A stretch of 64,000 bases of DNA, from assembly GCA_033063855.1 (NCBI GenBank), contig CP093829.1, forward strand, positions 19,809,537 through 19,873,536, read 5' to 3'. Both the position numbers and the translations under genes were made by a program. Below are positions 19,866 to 34,687 of this stretch, piece after piece. Under the pieces are notes generated by a model, which was given only the letters and a program-made list of their open reading frames with translations, made no database searches and was not told where the DNA came from. The number at the start of each line of letters is the position of its first letter. The stretch's first letter is position 1. This DNA is from Smittia aterrima. Lineage: Eukaryota; Arthropoda; Insecta; Diptera; Chironomidae.

Positions 19866-22800
19866 CTGTTTTGATTTAAATGATCGTTCAAAATTGTAAA
19901 AAGGGGAAATGAGAAGAGAAGAACAAAATTTAAAAGTTAACAACTTTCGACTTTTCGTTTCTTTGTTTGGTCCCGACAAACGATTCTCGCGTCGATAAAA
20001 AAATTTAACTTTATGAAGAAATCTTTTTGATTTAATGCAGCAAAGTTATGTGAACATTGATTTTGCGACTGTGAATCAACAGAACAAAATAAAAGCTGCC
20101 TTCACTTGATTAGAAAGCTTTTTTGCACCAAAGCTCAGCGTGATCGCCTAAGTAAACACATTAAAGTTTAGCTCACATCTACTTCGTTTTATTTACGTTT
20201 TTATTGCACTTGACTGCAATGCGATTAATTAATTTTAGCAACTAAATTACTGCCCAAAAGTTAGAGAAACCTTCTTGCGCAATAATAATTTGGATCGATG
20301 AGCTTTTGGCATGAAAGCTCTTTTCTCCAAAAGCTCACGAACTCCAAATCATTAAATAGCAAAAAGGAAACGATTTTGTTCGAAATAAAATAAATAAAAA
20401 TAAATTCATGAGTTAAGTAAATAAAATTCATGCATTAGCACAACTTACGAACTACAAGGTCTACTTAATTCGATAAGTTATTAGAAAAAAAAAGAAAAGG
20501 TTTGTTAAGGAGGAAGAAGTTTGATGAAATTATTAAGGATTTGGACTTTCAATGTCCGGCATGGGCGCAATTCGTCGGCTCGCTCTACGTCCACTTACTA
20601 ATACAAGTCTGTGAAAAGATAAATTAAAAAAGAAAATCGGAAATTTTTCATGCACTAATCAACCACTCAATCGTGTTAAATCAGTCAACACAGTGACGAA
20701 TCATCAAACAAACATAGATAGAGTGTTTTTAAAGAAGTTGTTTGTGAACAAATCGTGTCTGGAACGTTTTGTGTTGTATTCATCCTAAAAAAGCAGTGCA
20801 AGACCCTTTTCCACAACTAAAGCCTTTTCTAAATCAAACAAAGCATCAATTATGAGTTACACAAAAAAAGCGCCCGAACGTGCTTTCGAGAACAAAGAGC
20901 TTGGATTTTATTTTGTGTTCTGTATCATCATCATTCGATTTCACGGTTGGTTAAGTTTAAAAAAATGTTACATAAAACGTGAAAAAGTGTTTCGCTTCAA
21001 GAATTAGAGTTAAACATCCCATCACAGCGTGTAATGTTTGTTGGAATAACACAAATCAACACTTACCCGGAGATTTCAAGCAGTGAGCCCTTCCTCGTGT
21101 TGCGTCGATGACTGGCTGTCACTGGGAACTGACCAGAATGTCCACCAGCTTCGACATCGTACACGCCAGTTCCCGAGATCGAAGCAGAGCGCTTATCTCG
21201 CATTTGATGTTCACGAATCACGACGGGCGTTCCCGATGAGTCAGAATCTCCGGCGACAGAACTTTCGCGCCTAAATAATCCTATTACAGAATTTTTCTGT
21301 TTAGGTTTTGCAATACCTCCTACGTTCACAACAATTTCATTGAACGTCAAGTGAATAAGTGAGTGTTTGATTAACAGGGTGATCAAGGCAAGTGGATCAA
21401 GCAATTAAACGTTGAAATGAAGGACGAAAGGAAGAGAAGAAAATAAAGAAAAAAAGAAGAATAAACAATCAATAAATAAGATTACGCAATTTAGGATTGA
21501 GGTGCAAGCATCAACAAAAATTCTCATTTCTAGTTTGGAGAGAAATTGTGTGGGCGTGTCACGTAAATCATTTCTTAAGTTACGAATTATTTCGTATTCA
21601 CGTGACGTGGGATTGATTGATTTTTCTAATCAAAACTATTTTGACAAGCAATCGTCTTCTAAAATTTTCGTAATTTGATTTCATCTCGAACTAAATTCAA
21701 TTAGATTTGCAAAAATCGCTGCTCTGTGCACTTTCTATTTGCATGCGATGATTTTTAAATGTTTTTGTTTATCGGAGTTTACACTTGACGATGTTAATTA
21801 CCTAAGAAGGTAGCACTTGGGGAGTTATAGGCCAAATACTCTTTATTGTTCGCCCACGATGGGAATTCCGTTTGCCTCATGGCACCGTTCTCTTCTTTAT
21901 CGCCTCCATCACGTTTCCATGGCAAAGTTGACTCAGGAGCTGTCGGTGTTGTCACTCGATGTTCTCCTAAAAATATTTACAAATAATTAATCATGAACAT
22001 GAAAAGTTTGTTCTTTGCTTTAAACCTTCTGAGTCACGAGAGAAACGTTTGCTGTCTCTTTCTTGGAATGTTTCACCACCTTCATCAACTAAAAGAAGAG
22101 AAAAAAGTTTGCGTTAGAGATTTTTGTGATTGTCATTCAAAGCTCTATCTATAGACATAAACTTTAAGATCAAGCGGAAAACATTAGCGACAAATTTTCT
22201 TTTGTAAATTTTGAAGTAACAGCAAAGGCTATAGGAACGAATTAATATTTGAATCCAATTCTTTCAACTCTGCGAACGCAGAAAGTTCTCGTCGTCTGGA
22301 AATTTCCACAAAGTGTCGAGAACTTGGCAAACAAAGTAACAAAACATGCTTGAATTGTGTAACTATCGTGAGATCAACAATAGCGATTGAAAGTAGTTTA
22401 AAGAAACTTTCGATCGCTAATGCAGAGAGAGCAGGGGCCAGCTAAACTTTTATTTGAGATTGAGCACATTGATAAGAGCAGACGAGGAAGATGTGATAGT
22501 GCAATGAACAGTCAATAAACTTTCATGCCGTTTCTTGATAGTTTCAAGTTTCAACAATGGAAACGGATTCAGCGAGAAATCAAAATTGTCCATAAAAAAA
22601 TGTTTGAATGTAATGATGGCTCGTTTGTTGTATGTTCGTCTTTGAACTTCGGCTTCTAATGTAAAACGTGAGAGAACTAAAGTCGAGTGAACAACCAAAA
22701 AAGAAAAACTCTAAGAATGTGCGAAATAAACTTTTCTTCGAACACGAAGTAGCTTTCTGATTCTAGATTGACTCAAATGAACGACTAAACGAACGAAACG

Positions 22801-25800
22801 AGAAATGCGATTATGAAGCAAAGTTTGTGTGTCAAATACCGAAGCCCAGACTCTGATACGATTTGTCACGACGCCACGGAAACAATGATTCAGCGGCCGT
22901 TGGTAGCAAGTCTAATGCACAATATTCCTTTGATTGGCACTGGTCAGATGGACTCGGTTTGAATGATAAATGCTTGACGGAACGTGATTTCGACGGATCA
23001 CTGAGATTGCTAATCTGTGCGACCAAAACATTCTTATTGCTGATCGTTCGATTGCTCGATGCTTCATTAGAATCAGCTGAATACATTTGACATTGATTCG
23101 TGGCGAGAGCAAGTTCAGAAAGAGAATAAAACAAACTTCGATTAGCGATTTGTATCGTTCACGTAATTTAATTAGATTCAAACATTTAAATTCAATAAAA
23201 TTCTCAATTTCAATAATGAATATTCTCGACTTCACATTTAATTTATTGCTTTAACATGATTCTCATTGTGGAGAGAACGGCGAAGGTAGAAATCTAATAA
23301 ATGCAGAGGAAAATATTTCCATTGCAAAAGAATTTATTTTCGGCAGTTTTTCGATGGAAAATTATTCTGACTCTTCAAATAGTTCGAAGGAAAATTCCTT
23401 TCGAGTGACATTGAGAGATTAATTCTCTCTTGTCATTGAGATGATTTTGAGAAGGAGAATGAGTGCAGGGGTGGGAAGAACCTTCTCAGAAAACTGTGTC
23501 ACGAAACCATCTTCAATCTCTTAAACTTTTTATGGACCTTTTTCCGCAACGTAATTCGCTTGAGTTCTAAAGTCGTGCAGATTTTTTTGACAGTGAGAGA
23601 TAGAGACAAAGATTAGTAAGGAGCAAAGCGATTCATCTGTTAGACGAAGAAGCTCTTTGTGACGACTTTTAAGTTGCCTCATAAAAGATGTCAAGTTTTT
23701 TGTTTGCTCAACAGAAATATTGAAACACGTGAAGCTTTCAATAAAGAAGACGACATCGTTTATGGCGCTTTCAAGAACTTTTCACTCCTTATCCAAAGTT
23801 AAACACAACAAAATTCATTTTCAAACCAAAAAAGTTTCCAATTCAAATTTACTTACGAGATGATTTGGCGATGAATGTGAGTCCACCTTCCCAGTCGTCG
23901 GATTGAGCGTGCTTCTGCTCGTCCTCGGGATTTTCATGTAAAACTTCATTAATGTAATCTGTATGTGCCGTGAAGGGAGATCGAAAGAAAAATGATAAAG
24001 CAAGAAAAGCAATTAGCAAAGGTCACGTTTTTGAAGGAAAAAAAAACATTCATGATCAGCTAAAGGGCAACAGCGAATTGTGTCGAAGGAAAAAAAAACA
24101 AATTCGCAGTGATATCAACATGAACTACTTTGATTATGAAGTCTTAAAGATCTAAAACATGATGACTGTTGATAGTTCTTTAAATTTAGTTCTCAGATAA
24201 TAATTATTGCATTGCGTTCCGATTTTTCGTCTTGTTCTGATTTAATTTAGAAACATTCATGATCCATTAGAACTTTCCGCTCGTCACAGTGTTTTGTTAC
24301 ATGCTTTTTAAATATTCAATTATTTTATGTTAAACGACATGCAACCATCAAAAGAGAAAGTTTGTGGAACATTCATTTAGCCCTGACATCGAAATAACAT
24401 TCAGAACGTTCGGGGACATCCATAAATTATGTCGCATGAGAATTTTGTTTCTTTTTTGTTTCTCGACAAGTAATTCATGGAAATCCTTTTGTGTTCTCTT
24501 TGATGGGGAATATTGTGATCTGCTGCTGCAATGCAAATGTTATTACCTATCTCTAATCTACGATATTTCTTATGACTGTGATAATGCTTTCGTTTTATTT
24601 TTTTGCTTAATGAAAGGTGAGATGAACTATTCGTATTCGTACCATTCGCAAACTGTTTGGCTGATCCGTTTTGCTGGAACTCGGGGAATGAAACGTGGTT
24701 TTGTTTGCTTCCATCCTGTTGCAGATAATTAAGATATAAAAGTTTTTAATGCCCTCTCGTCACGATGATTTAGTTATCTCACCTTATTCAATCTTTTGCT
24801 GCGTTTATGGTGTTTGCGATCACCTTGAGCCATTCGACGAATGTTCATTCGCATTTTATAATTGACCTTGAAGTTCATGAATAAAAAATCGATTAACCGT
24901 TTGACTTTAAACATGAAAGTGAAGCATTAATGAGCGTTAGCTTGTGATTTTTACCTGCGTTGACAAGTCTCTGTCGTCTACAGCGTGTCGGCTATAACTC
25001 AAGCGACGGTGCTGCAAGAACACGAAAGCTTCAATTAGCAAATGTTTATCGACAACTCATAAACTCATAAACACGCCATGCTCTCAAAATCGATTTAAGA
25101 AATTTCCCATGCAACCTAAAAGCTCAAAATGAGGTTTCATGAGATTCAATTTAATAAATTTAATTTTGCGAACACGGAAATCTAAAATCAAGATTTTCCA
25201 ATTTAATTTGCTGACAACAAAAGACAAAAATTTAGAATTTTTAGTTATTGCTAGGTCGTCGGTTTACGGTTTACCCACAGCAAAGAACTTTAAGTTACTG
25301 GCTTAGTTTGGGCTTCAAAAACTCAACTATCTCTCATCGAGATAGGAAAGTTTTCGAGCCATCCACTTCTACCTAAATTAGTTTAGTGCACATTTGTTAG
25401 TCATTTTTTATGCGCCCAATAACGAAGCTCTACAGTTTTGAATTTTCAAGGTGTTAAACGCCAATCAATTGTCAAATAAAGTTGTAAACGTTTTGTCATT
25501 AAAGTACATTAAAAATAAATAAAAGATTTCATACCGCCGATAATGAAGACTGCGTTTGAGGTTGGTGATATGAGTAATCAGATTTGATCATGAAAGATTT
25601 GTTTTTGTTTTTTTATTGCGAGCGATCGAAATAATCGAAAGGAACGACAGTCGATGACCGTCGTGGAGGAAGAAAAAGGATTTTCATTTCAAAAAGAGAA
25701 AAAAGATGAATGAGCGGAGAAAAGTAAAAATTAATAAGAAAATTCATTAATGTTACAACAGCTCCAATCTTCGATTGATGAACGGAGAAGGAATCCATTT

Positions 25801-28800
25801 AGGGAAATTTGGTTTCTAGCGAATATTGGAATTCTCTAGCTTCTTTACTTTAACATGCGAATCAGTGGAAGCTTCGACAAGTTAACTTTGAAATTACGAA
25901 TGAGATTATCTCATCAACGTCGCTTCAAATTTTGCTTGAAGTTCCTTTAATGAAGCAATGAAAATGTTTTTACGGAGACGTCAACTTACCCGCCTGTAAG
26001 GCTTCAGTTCCTCTGCCAGTAAATGGTGAATCCGAGCGTCGGTAAGGTCTTTCTTCGAAGGATTGTAATCCAATTCCTGCATGTCTAGGTTTCTCGTCGA
26101 GTTCTCAAAGTTTGAGAAACTTGGGCTAATTCGATTACGAGAGAAGCAAACATTAACAAACTTTCTGTTTCGTGACGTAAAGACTTTTTGACTTCGTACC
26201 TGCCACCAAGGATTCCTGTGTAGTTTCTGAACAAAGCACTCATCGACTCAGTTCCAGACATTTGCCCAACAGTTGACGGATTTCGACGCATAAACTCCAT
26301 TGCATCTTTCATCGCGAGTTTTGAGTATGTCTCAAGAATTTTTGGCTCGGCTCCCTGATATTGACACATTTTTTTATGGACGAGACAAAACAAGTTGAAG
26401 TTTGTTATCAGCTTGTTCAAAGACAATAAAAGCTTCTAATTTATAGTTTACCTGAAGATCTCTTATCAAATATGGACGAATGAAGCGATTGTCGAATCGC
26501 TTAAACTTGTCTCGAACATTGTAGTTGCCTGTCTTTCCAACAATGTCTTCAAGACCCGCCATCATGTGATCTATGAATCGCTCGTGAATTCGCTGAGTGA
26601 ACAAAGTGAATTATTGAGTCTTACATTGTCAAGAGCAGAAAACTTTTTCAAATTACCTCATTCATCGTTGGCTTACGCTTCTCGGCACGTTTTACATTCA
26701 GAATCTTCACAAGAGGCTTGATTGTTATTCCCTGTAGGAAAACAGTGAAGTAGATGACGCAAATCGTTGTTGTGACGAAAAGCGGCGCCAGAGGAATATG
26801 GTTCTTATCAATCAAGAGGACCAGTGCGAACGCAACTGCGCCTCGAAGGCCGCCATATGACATTACAAATTGATCAACGTTCGATAATTTATGAATTCTG
26901 AATCGATTCGCCATTGCCACGAGAATAATCACACCTGGAGATTGCGATAAAAATGTTGATTAGAAACATTAAAAGGGCGAAGAGGAGAGAGCGTTGAGAA
27001 CTTACCGATGATGCGGAAGACAGAGCAGAAAATTATTGTCAGGACAATGAACCACGTGTTCCAAACATGATCGCTGTTGACAGTCGCAACTCCGAGGAAC
27101 ATGAAAATAATTGTTTCAGACGAGCTGCTCAACATCTTCAAGGCATATTTGATGGTTGTATGAGACTTATGTGATACGTTGGCTTCAACGTAATTCTTCA
27201 TTGTTATTCCACAGAAAGTAATACTGTCGATGAGGGGAGAATGTCGATTCATTGAAATTAAATAAAAAAAAATTGGAAAGAAAAGAAATGTGATGAACTC
27301 ACGCCAAGATCCCACTCCAATGGAATATTTCAGCATTCAAGTAGGCCAAGTATGCCATAACGAAAACAAAAATTGGCTCAATGACTCTCACGTGATCTGT
27401 GAATCTCGTGACAAGACCAGTGAGGAATCCCCAAATTACTCCTGAGAAATAAATCATGAAATTAAAAATGAATGATCATCAATCTCAATCTCTCTCTCTT
27501 CCTTACCAATAATCGTTCCACCTAATGCAACCAAGAAGAACGAACCCACGCCATTTATTATATCAGTTGCCTGAATGTTGTCGATACCAATTCCGCTGTA
27601 AGTCTCAAACATGTGATACAGGACGACAGTTACAGCATCGTTGAGAAGCGACTCTCCGAAGACGACAATGTATAAAATCTCATTGACGTGAATTTCTTCG
27701 AAGACGGCAAGGACTGCGACGGGATCGACTGCAGATATCAACGATGCGAAAAGGAAAATGTCAAGCAGAGGCGTCGTGATGGTGCCGTAGACTCCAGCTA
27801 ATCCGCACAAGTACAACGAACCACCAATTGTACAAACATTGAAAATCGTTCCTATGACAGCCATCAGTAGAATTGTACCAATATTATCAAAGAATAATCG
27901 GTTAGGCATGAAATAACCAGCGTCTAAAATAATCGGTGGCAACATATAGAAGAAGAACGTGTTGGGCGTAAGCGGCGAAACATGAAATTGCGTCGATGAG
28001 TACAGAATTAGTCCAACGATGACTCCCGTAACAATCAACAGCGAAGACTCCGGAAGCACTTTGTTTATCTTTGGAGTCATGTGGAAACCTTTTTGTGAGG
28101 ATTAAGTGGAGAAATATTATCACGAACTTTGTTGTCACACTCGAATTGTTTTCGTAAACAATTAAGCGAAAGAATCTTCTGAAGTGATTGCGCAATCAAA
28201 CACGAAACGAGGAAGTTTTTGTTTGCTTGAGGTTGAGTTTGTAGATTCCGTCGCAAATCATTTTGATCAAAAAAACAAGTTTAATCATTGACCGATACAA
28301 CCCGTCAACATGCTACTTAGCACAGCCCAAGCGAAACATAACTTCCTACCACAAACCGGTTTCAATTGATCGCATCATTGGAATGCAATAAATTTATTCA
28401 TTAAACGGTTAAGGCAATCAATTGTTTCACGAATCTCAGAGACTTGAACTCGCAATTGATGAGATTTAAATTTATTCGAGACTTACCGATTTTTGCAATG
28501 CTGGCGAATAAAATCCAAACTCCGATGATGAAAGGTGTCTCAACACGTCCAAAATCAATTGTAGCGAGTTGATAGCCTTCGTGTGGGGTATGAGTCTCAT
28601 CTGCCTTTCCTTCAACTTTCAAATGTGAAGATTTCGTAGTCATGTCTAATTTTACAGAAGGCAAAGCATTTTCATCAAAGCTTTTGCTGTGAAAATTCTC
28701 GACATCAGACGCTTGATTTGTGTTGGGAGGTTCGAGCGATTGCGATGGTGATTGAAACTGGTTAGAGGAGAATTCAAAATTATTCATTTGCGTTCACCTC

Positions 28801-28952
28801 GCTAATCGCTCAATGATTCTTCTTACACTTGTCTTATCCTTCTGATCTATTAAATTCGATTCTAAATTTGGCCTAGCGTTAGCACATCCACAGTTCATTA
28901 AGAGCACATTGATCAGCACCATGAAAATCAAATTTCTTCTAGACGTCGTCAT
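19604..28952 (-). CDS. Nhe2: Na+/H+ exchanger (NHE, Nhe2/NHE3-like), 18 coding exons, two alternative C-termini
   Basis: Membrane antiporter that trades Na+ for H+ in epithelia. Exons: 28798..28952, 28487..28686, 27507..28088, 27303..27441, 27006..27223, 26657..26934, 26452..26592, 26200..26354, 25990..26125, 24956..25012, 24783..24866, 24643..24715, 23857..23958, 22840..23076, 22026..22088, 21802..21966, 21067..21280, then 20533..20608 (1024 aa) or 19604..19865 (1086 aa). Every junction keeps frame. Exon 1 encodes a signal-like helix (NLIFMVLINVLLMNCGCANA). Motifs: FFFYMLPPIILDAGYFMP, VFGESLLNDAVTVVLY, YLNAEIFHWSGILA and SYGGLRGAVAFALVLL. The cytoplasmic tail has NLDMQELDYNPSKKDLTDAR, LPWKRD and SWANNKEYLAYNSPSATFLG, as in insect Nhe2. 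The exon 1-2 and 13-14 junctions and the 22026 donor (GTTTAA) are the least certain. Confidence 0.92.
25013..25989. other. Nhe2: Large intron of the exchanger gene
   Basis: About 1 kb between the exon ending ELKPYRR and the exon beginning HRRLSYSRH. No further exon with both splice sites was found. Confidence 0.6.
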
Positions 28953-31900
28953 CTTGCGCGGAAATGCCAGGAGTGAAGTCTTCGTAAGTATAGTAAATTG
29001 ACTAAAGTTCTGGAATATTGTTCTGTCGAGGGGACCACTAAATACATTTCTGGTGTGTTTGATTTTTTTCTGCATGCGAGAGAGAAGTAAGAAAGTCAAT
29101 GATCGAAAGGCGGTAGACGCGCTAAATAAATTAACATACATGGCATTCACTGTCTAATTCAGTAAGTTCTCGTTTCGTCTCGTTCGAGCGCTTCCAACAG
29201 CCGCGTCTTGAGAGGTTCACTTCTTGTTCTAACGCTCTCGCCATTGTCGACTTACAGCTTCTCTTTAATTAACGGAGTTCGATTGGCTTCACTATTCAGT
29301 CAACTACGGAATCTGAAAATGTGTTGAAATCGATATGAAGTGAAAAACTAAAAATGAAAATGTGATTTCAATTTAGACAAGCGCGCGGGAGAGGTTCGAA
29401 GGAGAAGTAATTGAATGGCGTTCATTTAGTTTGACTTGCAAATATGTTGCGTGATCTAGTTTCATCCAACGAATGCACAGAAAACCAATCAACATTTTGT
29501 GATGACGGCTGAATGATATCGTAAATTCATTAACGATGACTCAATTCTCTTCTAACGTTGCTGCTCAAGGTTGACGGAAATCCACATAACACTTTTTTTT
29601 TGTCAACTGCTACGCTCTGCCTCGTTTTTGTGGGCAATAATCATAAAGTTACTTCGCAGTCATTAATGCGAGGTGAAGTGTTTTTCTCCCGTTTGACTTT
29701 TTCATCACGTTCCTAGAGCAGTTCACTTTATTCGCGACTCACTTTCCTCCGATCAATCGATTTTTTTTATTGATTGCAAACAAATTTGTTCACGAGACGA
29801 GAATGAATTGGAAATGTGAGAAAAGATGCTCTCAAAACGCTAAACGGACTCTAATTGATTCGAATTGGATGAATGCTGACACATTAGATAAATATTTGGT
29901 ATCAATATTGAAACGAATGTAGTTAACGAATCGGATACTAATTTGAAAAGTCTTGATAAATAAAGCGGTCGTGGGCGGTTCTGTCTTGTTATCACAGATC
30001 TTTGTTTTTTTGTTCTTCTAGAAACGAAACGAAAAGCCAGTTTGCAGACAAATCAATTAGCAAATGATGATCTCAACCTAACACTTCATCCAAATCAAAG
30101 TTTATCTTCAAAGACCTTCAAGAACAATCTTCTAAACATTATTTCTCTCCCACTCATAAAAATTTTCGTAACTTTTCTTCGTGAACATGAATCCGATAAA
30201 TATTTTTTTTGTTCTCGAAAGAAAAAAATGTTTTTGCTCGTGCCATTCACACCGAGAAATTCCAATCCCTTTTACGCAAAACAATATTTCTTGCTCGAGC
30301 CTCGTCCACATGTTTCATTCCAGTGAAAACACCGAAAATAATTGCGAACACTTCCAGTTTCTTTGCCGCTCTCTTCCACTCACAAGCAGACGTCTTCAAA
30401 TAAACGTTTTTCTTTTCTTAGTGCTCAGGTAAGAAAGGTCTGACACAGAAATATTCTTTTTTTTTTCTTTGAATCATCGAAAACTTGATAAAATTTCGCA
30501 TATTTTAACCACACTTTTGCCACGGCCGCGTATTCAAATGAGAGCTGAAGCTTACGGTTGGGCACGTGTTGCTTCGTAAATTAAACATTCTTCACGCCTT
30601 CTTCACACGTTGCTTGTTCGACACCACACATTTTCTAAATATTTCTTCTTTTCACATAAACAAACAGAAATAATCTTTTGCGTTCACTTATCAGCTCAAC
30701 TGACGCTTCGAGTACATTTCACAATTCGTTTGTCGGAACACTTCATTCACTACATTCTAGCGCCGAGAATCGCTGTACCGCTAAAAATAATTCCCAGTCG
30801 ATTGTCACAAACTAACGACTCACGAATAGCACTTCTTGCGACCCCGACTCGTCTTGTCTGAGAACTCAAACCAAATGAGTTGCGGAGTGAGTAATGAAAT
30901 ATTGGAAAATACCAACACATGTTTTCTATGTCTCGCTCCTCGTTCTCTCAATCGGCTTTTCTGCCTCTTACACAAGCGCCGCTCTGGATGAGTTCAGAGA
31001 GGGATTTTCCCTTCTCTCTACTCTGTGTTCGCTTTTGCGATGCAGACTGTACAGCACAGAAACATGAATAACATTGAATTTTTTTCGGTCATTGATATTT
31101 TTTTCTTCGGTCTGAGAAATCGGAAGAAGCGCCACGTACATATCGTCATAGCGATTGTGACGTTGATTCATCGCGATTTACATTCAAATCTTAATCACGA
31201 TTTTGTTTATATCTTCGCGATTATTAAAGTTAACGACCCTTCTGATAATGATTTGCATTTGGGAATAGTTTGATGAGCAGCGAGAAAATCGATAAACTCA
31301 TTAATCGATTACGAGGAGAAAATTTAAAGAAAAATGGGAAAATCGGAAAAACAAAAGCATTTTCTCTCTATTCACCTTCATTTCCATTATTTTTTTCTCT
31401 TTGTAATCACTTTTCGCTTTTAAACAACTTCGGACGAAAGTTCATATTTCCTTCATTGTAAAACTACTCCAATTCACTAACTAAGTGTTTTAAAATGCGA
31501 TGCTCTTCCGTTGATTTGATATTTTCGACGTGATTTTCGTAATTATGTAACAACACTTTACATCTTGAATGATTTTCCTTTTTCAAGGACTCTCGTCGAC
31601 TTTTCGAGTCTTTTCATGGCCAGATTAAAGTCTTTCCACAGCTTTTCGCTTTCGCTATTCACTAGGACGAATGTTCTCACTGCGACTTTCAGCAAATTGA
31701 AACGAATTTCCCCGGAAAAATCTTGTCTAACTTTGATTGCACAATAAATTCCACGACGGAAAACTCGTTCATTGTCATTGCTCGGAAAACTTTGCAATGA
31801 AAATGCTGAGAAAATTTTCCTCTCGCTTCAATATATTTTGGATCGGAAGGTTTTCCATTTTTCCAGACCTTCCACATCGCTCTCGCTCTCTTTCTCTTTC

Positions 31901-34687
31901 GCAGCTCTCAACACTTTTCATTCTTTCTCGCAATCATCCGGCAAAGGAAATTCATGCAAAAGTCATTTTCTGTGTTTTGAATTTATTCTGAAGCAGCTTC
32001 AAATAAATGTCACGGTCAAGCTTGAGGAAAAATACTTTCACACTGAATCGAATTTTCCGAGCGATTTCCCTCACACGAACGAAACGAAGGTGCTTTTGTT
32101 TGTGAGTTGTTGCTCAGCTGCATCGTCATTATCTTGTAAGTACTTAGACGAATATTTATTTCTCGAAACTGTTTTAATTAACATTGCACGAGTAAGGAAT
32201 GTCTTGCTGCTCATAAATCAACCGAGAAGTGTACAAGAGAAACAAAAAAAAAAGGTCTAAGCGTTGACATTTAATTAGTGAGACGTTGATTTGAGGTGGT
32301 TAGTGTCATTAGAATTCCTTTTGATTTGTTTGATTGTCGACTCTATCACGTAAATGTTTTATTCGAAATCGACTTTCTGATTCCGAAGGGAATTAAGTGG
32401 CCTTAGACTAAATAATCGAAAGTATTTCCAAAGCGCAAAGAAGTCGTTCATCATCATCAAATGTAAATAAACTTTACTTTGTATCAATAATCTAATCAAA
32501 ACTTCAATCAGATTTCAAAATATTGCAGTTTCTCTTAATATGAGGTGTAGACTGAGATCAATTACGATTTAAAATTATTACTCAATTGCCCAATTGATAA
32601 GACCAAGTCCACCCACATGACGAGCAATAAAAAAAGAGAACATTTCAATTTGCTTTATCGAGTGTCAGTTGTTTTGTAATATCGCTCGCGATATCAGCCA
32701 ATACGACACGAACAATTTTTAATTGTTTTAATGATAAATGTGTCAAATGCAGCAACACATCTTAAATTGCCTTTGATACCAAAAAGAAATCAGTTGACAA
32801 AAATCGTCAATTACTAAGTTTACGACCCGTAATGATCGAAATGTTCTTCAAAATTTTAATTGCTCGTCTCATAAAATAAACGAGCGTCAACAACTGAATG
32901 AATCAGAGATAGTTAGAAACATGATTTGTGCGCGTCACGATTTTTAATTGTTTTATAAGGTCAGGTTGTATGGAAGAGACAACCCGAGACTCTGTTTATG
33001 GCGCTTGGCAACTTATTCGAAGCAGAAACAAAATGCAAATCTGATAAGAAAACACCACAACAAGTAAAACGAGTAGCACAGTCAGCGATAATAATTTTCA
33101 CGGTGACGATCAAGCAATTAAAGTCGTTAAGCTCAGCTAAAATATTTGCTGCTCGTAAAAACACTTTGTTTACGGTTATCACACTCGTCTCACGAGAGTT
33201 GACACTTTCCACAATAATTTCTAGATGCAGGAAAGGCGCGTGATCTAGTTTCGCTGCACCAATCAATCAAGATACCAAGACATTCTAGAGCAGGTCAAGC
33301 GTTCAAGATTAAGGCTTATTCTCTCGTTTTTCTGCTTAAACTCAACACTTTGTTTATTTCTTTACGAAATGTCTTAACGATTCCGTGGATAGATTATCTT
33401 GAGACTTCAAACAAACTGTGCTCGTGAATTACTTGAATACACAAGAACATCAAACCAGAGACAACAGAGGAAATATTCACCTCAACGAACTGCCGACATT
33501 AAGCAGCTCTTTCAGTTTTCTTCCGATCTTATCCTCGGTGTGAACACTTTGCAACTGAAAGTTTGTCTAAGTCGAGTGTTTACTTTTATACCAATTCGAG
33601 GAAGATAAACACTTTCGTCGTTCCAGCAGTCACACGAACGAAACACCCAAACTTGTGTTGTTATCTTCGCTCTCTTATCGGAAATGTCATTCAATGGACT
33701 CTTTTACAGGCCGTGATTTCGCGATAGCAAAAACTGACGCGTCCCCTTACTTCATCGCATTAAAAACATTACGCGAACTCACGAGGCGGCACTCCACGCT
33801 TTACGCACATCATCGAGTTTTATTTCACTTCAACAGAAAATGACTTGAGATTCAATTTGAACGTTGAACGCTCCGAAAGAAAGGACAAAGTCGAAAAGCG
33901 TTTGCCGGAAAATTAATAAATTAAATTAAATAAATTTCACTTTCTCTTCAGTAGATTTAATAAAAGAAATTTTTCTTCAATGAAATTTTTGAATAAAATT
34001 AATTTCATTAAAGGTTTTCAGGGATTTTTTCGCTGTCTGTCACCAACGTTATGGCAGAAAAAGTTACGGCGTAAAAATTTATTTGATGTTTCTTCTTCAA
34101 GAACTCAAAAATTAATGTGAAGATTTTATCCCAGCACTTCTATTAATATTAGAAAGTGGCGGATAGTTTGGATATTTGTGGATAGTTATTATGAAACATA
34201 TGAAAATTTATTACTGAAAAAGAAAATTTCGAAAAAACCTGTGACCGGTATTTTTAATTTTTCAGTTTACGACATTTTCCACTTTGTTTTCTACATTTTC
34301 TACAAAGTTTTCTACTTCAAGTAGATTTAGACCGTTCAACTCTCAGTTTTTAACGAATTCTCAGTCGCACGTGTTTTTTGAATTAGTCGTTTTCTTTGAG
34401 ACCACAGCGCAACTCCAAGTTTGACTTTTTCTTTCTCGACGAATCGATTTTCCGTGAATGAAAATTTTCATCAATCGTTCAAAGTTTAAAAAGAGTTTTT
34501 GAAATATTTCGAGTTTAAATCTCTAGTTTTGTATTCAATTTATAACTTTCCACTTTTTCGTGATCTAAACTTCGTCAAGCTGGAGAAGAATCAGCTGCAA
34601 TGCACCAACAATCGAGTTTTTCCTCGAACTTTGCAACCCGTGGGAAGAAATGTGTGGGACTTGGACCTGAACACACTCTCGTGTGGC
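28953..34687. other. 5.7-kb region without a recognised gene
   Basis: Lies between the divergent 5' ends of the exchanger and the palmitoyltransferase genes. It probably holds their promoters and noncoding 5' exons. Open frames up to 162 codons occur (for example 31772-32260 +), but they have no domains, weak starts and a pyrimidine-rich composition. No tRNA, rRNA or transposon ends were recognised. Confidence 0.5.

Noticed and set aside
25534..25591. Possible mini-exon (MIKSDYSYHQPQTQ...) in the large exchanger intron
   Set aside because: Has a GT donor and an ATG but no AG acceptor in frame, so it could only be an alternative first exon of a tail-only form; too weak.
31772..32260. 162-codon plus-strand open frame
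   Set aside because: Pyrimidine-rich, Ser/Phe/Leu-biased translation without domains, no promoter or splice context, and overlaps other random frames.
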